Positions 56,972 to 64,000 of a stretch of DNA of 64,000 bases are shown here, in pieces; position 1 is the first letter of the stretch; the number at the start of each line of letters is the position of its first letter. Location: assembly GCA_023284085.1 (NCBI GenBank), contig JAKVHY010000012.1:1-64000 (forward strand), read 5' to 3'. This DNA comes from Shewanella benthica (GTDB lineage: Bacteria; Pseudomonadota; Gammaproteobacteria; Enterobacterales; Shewanellaceae). Made by a program: the position numbers and the translations under genes. Below the pieces are notes generated by a model that did not search any database, had not been told where the DNA came from, and saw only the letters and a program-made list of their open reading frames with translations.

Positions 56972-58024
56972 ATGAGAATACTTTATGGCGTCCAGGGAAC
57001 GGGTAATGGCCATTTGAGTCGTGCCCGGGTTATGGCTAAGTCTCTGCAAAAATATGGAGTGGATGTCGACTTCTTCTTTTCCGGCCGTGCTCCTGAGCAG
57101 TTTTTTGATATGCAGTGCTTTGGCGAATACCAAGTTGAGACTGGGCTGACATTCGCGACCAATAATGGTCGGGTGAGTATGGCAAGAACCGCATGGAAAA
57201 ATTCAGTGCCTTCTCTGTTGAATGAGATTAACTCATTAGACTTGAGTCCCTACGATCTGGTGTTAAATGACTTTGAACCTGTTTCAGCCTGGGCTGCTAG
57301 GCGCCAAGGAGTCACTTCGATTAGTGTGAGTCACCAAGCGGCGCTTAAATATGCAGTGCCTAAGGTGGGAGAGACCTGGTTTAACGAGAAGCTATTGAAT
57401 TACTTTGCCCCTGTAGATATCGCATTGGGTTGTCACTGGCATCATTTCGGCTTTCCCATATTGCCTCCATTTGTCGAAGTCGACCCTGTTATAGCCGTCA
57501 ATAGCCATGAAATCTTGGTGTACCTGCCCTTCGAGGAGCCTGATGACATAGCTAAATTTCTCTCGCCATTTAAGGATTACCGTTTTCATGTTTACCATGG
57601 GAGGACGCCAAAGCTTCCTTATCTTAGTCATATTAAGTGGTCCGGTTTTAATCGTGATGGCTTTAAGCTGCAACTTTCGACTTGTGGTGGTGTGATTGGT
57701 AGCGCAGGCTTTGAGCTTGCCAGTGAAGCGCTGGCGCTGGGAAAGAAGCTGCTGGTTAAGCCTTTGCTGGGTCAATTCGAGCAGTTATCTAATGTTGCAG
57801 CCTTGGAGCTGTTAGGCGCGGCCGAGACCATGATCACACTGGACTGTGAAACCTTACGTCGTTGGTTAAAGTCAGCGGATCCTGAGCCAATCCATTATCC
57901 CCAAGTGGGTGACGCCTTAGTTCAATGGCTGCAGGCCGGTGACTGGCATTCAGGAGATAAACTGTGTCGCCAATTATGGGATGAAGTGGACTTGCCTCAA
58001 AGTTGGCGCAAGAAGAGCCCCTAA
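56972..58024 (+). CDS. MJ1255/VC2487-type glycosyltransferase
   Basis: The 350-aa protein has the N-terminal donor-fold glycine loop GVQGTGNGHLSRA (6-18) and the C-terminal nucleotide-sugar region (about 235-290: GVIGSAGFELASEALALGKK, with PLLGQFEQLSNV) typical of GT-B enzymes of the MJ1255/VC2487 family, which resemble MurG and UDP-GlcNAc transferases. Acceptor and sugar are unknown. It is co-directional with the PAP2 gene (22 bp gap). Confidence 0.85.
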   Translation: MRILYGVQGTGNGHLSRARVMAKSLQKYGVDVDFFFSGRAPEQFFDMQCFGEYQVETGLTFATNNGRVSMARTAWKNSVPSLLNEINSLDLSPYDLVLNDFEPVSAWAARRQGVTSISVSHQAALKYAVPKVGETWFNEKLLNYFAPVDIALGCHWHHFGFPILPPFVEVDPVIAVNSHEILVYLPFEEPDDIAKFLSPFKDYRFHVYHGRTPKLPYLSHIKWSGFNRDGFKLQLSTCGGVIGSAGFELASEALALGKKLLVKPLLGQFEQLSNVAALELLGAAETMITLDCETLRRWLKSADPEPIHYPQVGDALVQWLQAGDWHSGDKLCRQLWDEVDLPQSWRKKSP

Positions 58025-58059
58025 GGGAGTTAGCTTCGAATGAAGCTTGATTACATTTT

Positions 58060-58266
58060 CTGGTTTCGCTTCATTGGGCTTTGTTGATATTAGGGAGTGT
58101 GTTTGAAGGTCGTTCCTTCATGGTTATCTATCGCCTGCAGCGTGCTGAAGTGCAGATACTTCTACGAAACGCCGTCAATCCGTCCATGGAGGCTCTACCA
58201 AAACATCCTTGTTTTGGAAGCTCGTAGCCGCATCTACACCCGAATATCAGCCTCTTCGATTTGAGG
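58060..58266 (-). repeat. Left copy of a structured inverted repeat element
   Basis: Diverged copy of the element at 59553-59772 in opposite orientation. Shared blocks, in order, are GCTTCATTGG, TTGATA, AGTGT, GTTATCTA-CGCCTG, ACTTCT, TCCGTCCATGGA-GCTCTAC, GAAGCTC, AGCCGC, ACACC and CTTCGATTTGAG. The core hairpin at 58198-58217 is CCAAAACA-TCCT-TGTTTTGG. A second hairpin GAAGT/ACTTC lies at 58147-58162. Confidence 0.75.
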
Positions 58267-58353
58267 TTGTCTGTAACAAGGAAATGCCCCAAAGTTTGTT
58301 AGCAAAATTAGTATCACTCTTTATTTGAAGTTTTGATTTTACTTAGATTTAAT

Positions 58354-58414
58354 AATGGATATAGTGTCCATTGAAAGTTTATTGAGCCTTTGTATAGATC
58401 CATACCTAGGTATG
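58354..58414 (+). promoter_or_regulatory. Candidate DUF2971 promoter with two palindromes
   Basis: TTGAAA (58371-58376) and TATAGA (58393-58398) are 16 bp apart. An inverted repeat AATGGA-N7-TCCATT (58354-58372) overlaps the -35 box. A perfect 14-bp palindrome CATACCTAGGTATG (58401-58414) sits just after the -10 box, at the expected start of transcription. Both look like repressor sites. Confidence 0.45.
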
Positions 58415-58455
58415 CCAGTGCTTTCTTTTTTAGTTAAACCATTGGAGATGTGGTT

Positions 58456-59406
58456 TTGAAGCAACTCTTTAAATATATGAGTCATCCTAGAGATTTTTTT
58501 GAAGAAGGTTTCATTCGTTTATCTCAGCCTAAGGTGCTTAATGACCCATTCGAGGCGTCTTTTTGTCAAAAAAGCTTAGATGAACTTGCAGAGAATTTTG
58601 ACGATTCAACGGTTTTTGATTCTGAGCTCGGAGAGCTTAGTTTTTCAAAGTTTGTAGAGCTAAGAATGAACCATATTGGAATTATTAGCTTTACTGAGAA
58701 TAAAGAGAACCTTTTGATGTGGGCGCATTATGCCAATGAACACAAAGGGATAGTTGCTGGCGTAGCAGATATTTCTCAAATGGGCTTATTTGAAAACTTA
58801 TTTAGCGCTGACTTCTTACTCGATTTAGATTTGGGCTGGGAATGTTCACTATATGATGGTAGTGCTGCACCCGTTTCTTATAGAAAAGGGTTGAGGTACC
58901 GCAATGATAAGTATGATTATGATTACTCAAATATTTCTGTTGAGGGGGCTGATAGAGTTCTTTATGAAGTGTTCATGCAAAAAAGCGATGAATGGATATA
59001 TGAACAAGAGCATCGGGTTATTCTTCGTCTAGAACAGGCTGACAGAGTAATAGTCCATGATATTGATGATGTTAGCAATTCAACTGTTGCAGAAAAAATT
59101 AGAAGCTCACCTTTCGCTTCATTAAATACGAAGGATAATTCATATATTATTAATTTGTTTGATATAGAAAATAAAGCAGAAAGAGAAACAATAGCAATCG
59201 AATTAGCTAAGTTAAGTATGAACCCTAAAACTATTTATCTTATGAAGCTTTCATCAAGCTCTATTAATAATTGCTTAATAGGATTGAATTCAGAAATAGA
59301 AAAAGACGATGTTTTAGGCAAGCATGCTTGTAGCACTGGATACCTTGATATCTGGAAAGCCAAGAAAAATTTGGATTATTACTCTATTGAATTTGAATTA
59401 ATATGA
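58456..59406 (+). CDS. DUF2971 domain protein
   Basis: The 316-aa protein has the DUF2971 pattern: KYMS at the N-terminus, RLSQPKVLNDPFEASF (21-36), a central ISFTENKENLLMWAHYANEH (77-96) followed by KG, and EWIYEQEHRVIL (179-190). No function is established for the family, which turns up in phage, island and defence-like settings. The gene is clearly richer in A and T than its neighbours and lies between two inverted repeat copies, so it is probably acquired. I chose TTG 58456 because GGAG is 8 bp before it; GTG 58450 is an alternative. Confidence 0.85.
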   Translation: MKQLFKYMSHPRDFFEEGFIRLSQPKVLNDPFEASFCQKSLDELAENFDDSTVFDSELGELSFSKFVELRMNHIGIISFTENKENLLMWAHYANEHKGIVAGVADISQMGLFENLFSADFLLDLDLGWECSLYDGSAAPVSYRKGLRYRNDKYDYDYSNISVEGADRVLYEVFMQKSDEWIYEQEHRVILRLEQADRVIVHDIDDVSNSTVAEKIRSSPFASLNTKDNSYIINLFDIENKAERETIAIELAKLSMNPKTIYLMKLSSSSINNCLIGLNSEIEKDDVLGKHACSTGYLDIWKAKKNLDYYSIEFELI

Positions 59407-59552
59407 CTAAGTTTGTGTAACAACTGAGTTTTATCTTTTCAATAAAAACTAATGTATCCCAAATTTTGAAGCTTAATCACTAACGCGTTTATGTTCAGAA
59501 ACATGCCAGGGCGTAAATCATTTATGTCCAAAAGTGAGCTGCATGCCAGTAA

Positions 59553-59772
59553 AACTCAAATCGAAGCGATAACTTTCTTGAAACCATAGCAGGTGTGAAC
59601 GCGGCTGTGAGCTTCTAAATCAGGGATGATTTAGTAGAGCTTCCATGGACGGACTCGCAGCGACTCACAGAAGTGTTTGCACATTCCTCGCCGGACAGGC
59701 GGTAGATAACAATGCAATATTGGTAAGCAGAACACTACCAAGTATCAAACCAGTCCAATGAAGCAATCAAAA
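59553..59772 (+). repeat. Right copy of the structured inverted repeat element
   Basis: This is the reverse-complement partner of 58060-58266. The hairpin at 59615-59634 reads, on the minus strand, CTAAATCA-TCCC-TGATTTAG; compared with the left copy two of its eight base pairs are changed on both sides, so pairing is kept. The GAA-GTG/CAC-TTC second hairpin is also present with a bulge. Apart from this copy, the gap 59407-59873 shows nothing I can identify. Confidence 0.75.
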
Positions 59773-59873
59773 AGATATTTGCTACTTGTTATTGGACAAG
59801 TGTACCAGTCACTATGTTTCATTTGTGTAACTTGCTACTCTCTATTGAAACAGAATATACGAGGGAACGTGGA

Positions 59874-60464
59874 ATGAACTGGATGGAATTTGTAATACAG
59901 CTTTTTGATAAATTGGCTTGGCCACTTGTCATACTCATCTGTGTATATAGTCTTAAACGTCCAATTTCTAAGTTGATTCCTCTGGCTAAAAAACTCAAGT
60001 TTAAAGATCTGGAAGTGGAGTTTGGCCAAGAGTTAAAGTCCATAGTCCAGAAAGCTGAAGGCGCCTTTCCTGAACTTAAATATGACCATAAGTCTCTGCT
60101 CATTGCCTCGGCTAACAACCTACCTAACTCGGCCGTTATCGAATCTTGGGAGGCGGTGGATGTTGCTGCGGAGGCGCTGATTAGAGCCAAGGAAATTAAT
60201 ATCAAGCTGGATGTAAATACCCGTTATAAGCATATAGAGAGTATCTTACTCAAAGAGAACCTTATCAATACCAAGCAAGGAAAGCTGTTCAGTGAGCTTA
60301 GGCAGCTAAGAAATCGAGTCGCCCATGCGGTAGGATACGAGATAGGTAAAGTAGAAGCTATTCAATATATTGAACTCTGTTTTAAGCTGATTAGCTATCT
60401 GGAAACCTTGGCATGCGAAGGAGAAATAGCGTGTCTTGCTAGGGTAGAGAAGATCGCCAGCTAG
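59874..60464 (+). CDS. Membrane-anchored protein with HEPN-like RNRVAH motif
   Basis: The 196-aa protein has one N-terminal membrane helix (about 7-26), a basic linker and a soluble helical domain. LRQLRNRVAHAVGYEIGK contains Arg146-x4-His151, the RX4-6H motif of HEPN ribonucleases and of DUF4145-like proteins. The helical pattern (about 88-110, 116-130, 138-152, 160-180) suits a four-helix HEPN bundle. I do not recognise an exact family, and nuclease activity is not shown by the motif alone. The frame extends to 59814, but GAGGG is 8 bp before ATG 59874. Confidence 0.75.
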   Translation: MNWMEFVIQLFDKLAWPLVILICVYSLKRPISKLIPLAKKLKFKDLEVEFGQELKSIVQKAEGAFPELKYDHKSLLIASANNLPNSAVIESWEAVDVAAEALIRAKEINIKLDVNTRYKHIESILLKENLINTKQGKLFSELRQLRNRVAHAVGYEIGKVEAIQYIELCFKLISYLETLACEGEIACLARVEKIAS

Positions 60465-60501
60465 TCAGTGGCCGCTTGTTTGAGGTTTATGTTAATTAGT
60501 T

Positions 60502-60529
60502 GTTGTATGTTATTGACTCTCGGTATAAT
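60502..60529 (+). promoter_or_regulatory. Candidate sigma-70 promoter of the HD-GYP gene
   Basis: TTGTAT (60502-60507) and a perfect TATAAT (60524-60529) are 16 bp apart, about 48 bp before the start codon. Confidence 0.45.
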
Positions 60530-60576
60530 TTTTATACACTAGTACCCTTCATGGATTGAATATGTAAGGTTTTTTG

Positions 60577-63500
60577 ATGGGAATGGTAGCTAAGAGAAAA
60601 AGTAAGCGTTTTACCATACGTTTTACTGTGGTGGGAATATTTATTTTGGCCACGGTGATCACCGCCGCAATTGCCATTGGTTTGCAATATTATTTTAGCA
60701 AAGCCATGGCGACCGACTCGGCCCTAAAATATTATAATCAAGCATCACAAAGCGCCTCCACATACCTTTCTCAAATCGATATTCAGGCAAACAATGTCAC
60801 TAAATTGCTATCAAGCTTTGATAGCCTGATAGAAAACGACAAGTTTAATCCTGAATCCATAGACACCTTTGCCGAGGTTATGAGAAGCAACCCACTGTTT
60901 TATGCTATCTATGTTGGTCTACCTAATGGCGATTTTTATGAGCTTATCAACCTAGACGCTCACCCTATCATTCGTTCGCAGTTAGAAGCCTCTCATTTAG
61001 ATCGTTGGGTTACGATAGAGATAAAGGGAGAGGGGAGCGCGCGAAGCCAATATTATCAATATCTAGACGAAGAGTTTAACTTACGTGCAAGTCGTCAAAA
61101 GCCAAGTGAGTACGACGCCCGTTTGCGACCTTGGTTCACCGATGCTAATCGCGTCAGTGTAAATAAAACTGAGCCTTACCTGTTTCAGCACCTACAAGCT
61201 CCTGGGCAAACTTATTCTATCAAACTACCAAATTCAGATGCCGTTTTAGCCGTTGATATTGCACTATCGACGTTAAGTGATTACCTGATAGAGCGAGGGG
61301 AACAATCACAGGTCGAGGCTTACCTTTATAAAGCCAGCGGTGAGTTAATTGCCTCCAATCGGTATCCGCAACTCAATACCTTGATGCCTAAAGGGCCAGG
61401 CTTATCATTAACCGCTGCACAGCGCGATCTCATTGCCAATACTCCAGAGCTGCTGGTGTCTAATGAGATTGATTGGGCACCGATAGACTTTACCATTTCA
61501 GGTGAGCCAGAAGGCTATAGTATCGATCTACTTAGAATGGTTGCCGAGTCGAGTGGGCTTAGGTTCAACTTTGTTAATGGCTTTACCTGGAATGAGCTGG
61601 TCGATAGCTACACGATGGAAGAGATCGACATGTTGCATTCCATCATGCTGACGGATAAAAATGAAACTTTAGGTGAATTTAGTGAGTCCTTCTTAGATCT
61701 CCATTATGCGATTGTGACTCAACCAGAAAACGACACCATAACTAGACTTTCTGAACTCAATGGTAAGCGACTCGCTATCCCAAAGGGCTGGTCAATCATT
61801 CAAGTTGTGAGCAAGGAGTTTCCAGATGTTGAAATTGTCGAATTGGCATCCACCCAGGCAATCTTACAAGCTGTAGAGAGTGGCGAAGTGTTTGCGGCCT
61901 TGGATAATAGTGTCATTTTGCACTATACCGCTCAAAGCTATTTTATTGATCGACTTAAATATCATGAAACCATTAGTTTTGGGGATATCAGTGTCCCCAC
62001 TGGCTTGCATATGGTGATGCAAGGTAAAAATGTTCCCTTGATAGACATCATAAATTTGGCTATTAGCAATATTACTTCAGAGCAAAGAGATGCATTAGCC
62101 GCTAAATGGTTTGCACATGGTGAGCTACAGAGTTTTACCCCTCAAGGAATCGTTCCTTATGAGGTGTTGATTGATATGGCTGCAGATCCTAAACAGCAAA
62201 ACCAACTCATTAGCACTAAAATAAATGGTATCGAGCAGTTTATCTATGTCACCAGTTTCGGAGAGGGTAAAGCTGCTCAAGATAAATTTGCCATTGTGGT
62301 GCCAGCTTCAATATTACTGGCATCGAGTAAAGAAAAAGTGAGCCAGTCTATATTGATCACCGCACTATGCCTGTTGCTTGTTTTGCCTATCTCCTGGGTG
62401 TTTGCTTCACCGATAATTCGACCGATTAAAGCGCTGGCGATTGAGAATGAGAAGATAAAAAACCGTCGCTATGATGAGGTTACCAATGTTGACTCCAGTA
62501 TTGCCGAGCTCGATGAACTGGCTAATTCAATGCTCGATATGTCCGAATCTATTCAATTATATGAGCGTAATCAAAAGGAGTTGATGGAGTCATTTATTAA
62601 GTTAATTGCACAAGCCATTGATGATAAATCTCCTTACACGGCGGGTCATTGTAACCGCGTCCCTGAACTTGGCTTAATGCTCGCCGATGCAGCCGCTAAA
62701 TCTGACCTGGCTCCTTTTAAAGACTTTTCCTTCAAAACGGCCGATGAGCACAGAGAGTTCAGAATCGCCGCCTGGTTGCATGATTGCGGTAAGATCACCA
62801 CCCCGGAATTTATCGTCGATAAGGGCACTAAGCTAGAGGTTGTCTATAATCGAATACACGAAGTGCGTATGCGTTTCGAAGTGCTATGGCGAGACGCCGA
62901 GATCGATTATCTTAAGCGCCTCTCCTCTACTGAATCGAGACAAGAATTGACCGCAGAGCTAGAGAATAAGCGGCTGCAGCTGAAGCAAGATTTTGAGTTT
63001 ATCGCCAATGCTAATGTGGGCGGTGAGTTTATGGACCAAGCTCATAAAGACCGTTTGGCCGAACTGGCCGAAATCACCTGGCAGAGAAACTTCGATGATC
63101 GACTCGGTTTATCTCCCATCGAAGAGCTTAACTTAAGTGATGTTCAGTCAACAGAGAGTTACCCAGTTACCGAGACACTCTTGAGAGACAAGCCGGAACA
63201 TATCATCAAGCGTATCAATAAGGTGGAATTTGACCCTAAATTTGGTATCGAGATGGATGTCCCTGAGCATCAATATAATCTTGGTGAACTGTATAATCTT
63301 TCTATCTCACGAGGAACCCTTACAGCCGAAGACAGGTTTAAGATTAACGAGCATGTGATCAGCACCATCAAGATGCTGGAAACTCTGCCATTCCCACCTG
63401 AGTTAGCTAAAGTCCCAAGATACGCATCGACCCACCATGAAACCTTAAAAGGAACCGGCTATCCCCGCAGACTCAGCTCTGAAGACCTCTCAATCCCAGA

Positions 63501-63762
63501 ACGTATTCTGGTGGTGGCCGATATCTTCGAAGCACTCACCGCAGCTGATAGACCCTATAAAAAGGCCAAACCGCTCAGTGTTGCTATCGATATCCTTCAT
63601 AAGATGGCACTGGACGAACACTTAGATATTGAGGTCTTTAGGTTATTCCTAACGAGTGGTATCTATTTGGAATACGCTCATAAATTCCTCGACGCTAAAC
63701 AAATTAATGAGGTGGATGTGGCTAAGTATCTGAGTGATGATAAAAAGCTAAAAAATGCTTAA
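60577..63762 (+). CDS. HD-GYP-type signalling protein with Cache and binding-protein sensor domains
   Basis: The 1061-aa protein has a membrane helix (about 18-40), a periplasmic Cache-like region (about 45-270), a type 3 solute-binding-protein domain (about 295-525), a Cache-like tail (about 535-580 ending FAIVVPASILL), a second helix (about 585-607), a HAMP segment and an HD-GYP domain. The metal motif is LHDCGK (His735, Asp736), and the signature reads HHETLKGTGYP (953-963) instead of HHExxDGxGYP. About 140 residues are inserted between the HD motif and the KINEH helix. Likely a ligand-controlled c-di-GMP phosphodiesterase; activity is inferred. ATG 60577 has AAGG 7 bp upstream. Confidence 0.88.
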   Translation: MGMVAKRKSKRFTIRFTVVGIFILATVITAAIAIGLQYYFSKAMATDSALKYYNQASQSASTYLSQIDIQANNVTKLLSSFDSLIENDKFNPESIDTFAEVMRSNPLFYAIYVGLPNGDFYELINLDAHPIIRSQLEASHLDRWVTIEIKGEGSARSQYYQYLDEEFNLRASRQKPSEYDARLRPWFTDANRVSVNKTEPYLFQHLQAPGQTYSIKLPNSDAVLAVDIALSTLSDYLIERGEQSQVEAYLYKASGELIASNRYPQLNTLMPKGPGLSLTAAQRDLIANTPELLVSNEIDWAPIDFTISGEPEGYSIDLLRMVAESSGLRFNFVNGFTWNELVDSYTMEEIDMLHSIMLTDKNETLGEFSESFLDLHYAIVTQPENDTITRLSELNGKRLAIPKGWSIIQVVSKEFPDVEIVELASTQAILQAVESGEVFAALDNSVILHYTAQSYFIDRLKYHETISFGDISVPTGLHMVMQGKNVPLIDIINLAISNITSEQRDALAAKWFAHGELQSFTPQGIVPYEVLIDMAADPKQQNQLISTKINGIEQFIYVTSFGEGKAAQDKFAIVVPASILLASSKEKVSQSILITALCLLLVLPISWVFASPIIRPIKALAIENEKIKNRRYDEVTNVDSSIAELDELANSMLDMSESIQLYERNQKELMESFIKLIAQAIDDKSPYTAGHCNRVPELGLMLADAAAKSDLAPFKDFSFKTADEHREFRIAAWLHDCGKITTPEFIVDKGTKLEVVYNRIHEVRMRFEVLWRDAEIDYLKRLSSTESRQELTAELENKRLQLKQDFEFIANANVGGEFMDQAHKDRLAELAEITWQRNFDDRLGLSPIEELNLSDVQSTESYPVTETLLRDKPEHIIKRINKVEFDPKFGIEMDVPEHQYNLGELYNLSISRGTLTAEDRFKINEHVISTIKMLETLPFPPELAKVPRYASTHHETLKGTGYPRRLSSEDLSIPERILVVADIFEALTAADRPYKKAKPLSVAIDILHKMALDEHLDIEVFRLFLTSGIYLEYAHKFLDAKQINEVDVAKYLSDDKKLKNA

Positions 63763-64000
63763 TGATTGGGGGGTGGACAGCTATTATCCCATTTTCACTG
63801 CTCGTTTAAGTCGTCATCCCGGCGATACTTTGGCCTGAATCTAGTACCTATTCAACCTATTGTCATTCTTGCACCAGTTCAGAATGACAATTGGTTGCCA
63901 GATTTGCTCTTTATATGACTTAATACGAATAGTCCAAATTAGCTATTTCACTTTTTTTTGCGTAAACCATCTTATCCTAGTGCCTGATATTTTCTATAAA

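Noticed and set aside
58060..59772. Integron cassette bounded by attC-like sites
   Set aside because: The copies are inverted to each other rather than direct, and I see no GTTRRRY core sites in the proper arrangement and no integrase.

Overview
The window is a stretch of chromosome from a gammaproteobacterium, almost certainly a marine Shewanella. The evidence is the gene order hemCDXY next to a LapA/BpfA-type adhesin, cyaA-cyaY-lptM-lysA-dapF-DUF484-xerC-yigB, prmA-dusB-fis beside a four-gene Wolinella-type fumarate reductase locus, rhlB-trxA-rho-gppA, and ubiE-ubiJ-ubiB-tatABC-tatD-hemB, together with many TonB receptors and c-di-GMP proteins. Genus is inferred from gene order and protein resemblance only; no database search was possible. 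I saw no rRNA, tRNA or CRISPR array.

Layout. 1-3063 (minus) is the N-terminal part of a giant surface adhesin cut by the window edge: a retention module, two adjacent TAAG tetrapeptides and VCBS/cadherin-like repeats. 3347-7465 (minus) is the tetrapyrrole operon hemC-hemD-hemX-hemY, divergent from class I adenylate cyclase cyaA. 10176-15532 holds cyaY, the small lipoprotein gene lptM (51 aa) and lysA-dapF-DUF484-xerC-yigB. 15630-18862 (minus) carries ytfE, dusB-fis and prmA. 19281-24190 encodes two paralogous dihaem cytochrome b subunits, FrdA and FrdB; between the second cytochrome b and frdA lies a 554 bp block of REP-like palindromes and a 7-bp tandem repeat. A LysR regulator with a decayed partial duplicate, an outer-membrane protein and a large zinc-metalloprotease lipoprotein follow. 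30789-35100 is rho-trxA / rhlB-gppA; 35542-41685 encodes two TonB-dependent receptors. 41757-51570 (minus) is a periplasmic thioredoxin-like protein, hemB, a 7TM-GGDEF cyclase, tatD, a periplasmic hypothetical, tatCBA, ubiB, ubiJ and ubiE. Then come an arginase-family hydrolase (hutG-like), an S9 peptidase, rraA, a small YgjV membrane protein, a PAP2 phosphatase and an MJ1255/VC2487-type glycosyltransferase.

The most unusual part is 58025-60573. A DUF2971 gene of AT-rich composition is flanked by two diverged ~210 bp copies of one element in inverted orientation. Each copy contains an 8-bp hairpin, and the two hairpins differ by two compensatory base-pair changes, so the structure itself appears to be selected. 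Next to it is a membrane-anchored protein with a HEPN-like RNRVAH motif, and then a 1061-aa HD-GYP protein whose sensor seems to have a periplasmic binding-protein domain inserted in a Cache domain.

Functional links: haem synthesis (hemCDXY, hemB), quinone synthesis (ubiE/J/B), cofactor-protein export (tatABC) and fumarate respiration form a respiratory core. cAMP (cyaA) probably connects to the frd locus through CRP-like sites upstream of the first cytochrome b gene. The adhesin, the GGDEF cyclase and the HD-GYP protein suggest c-di-GMP control of attachment.
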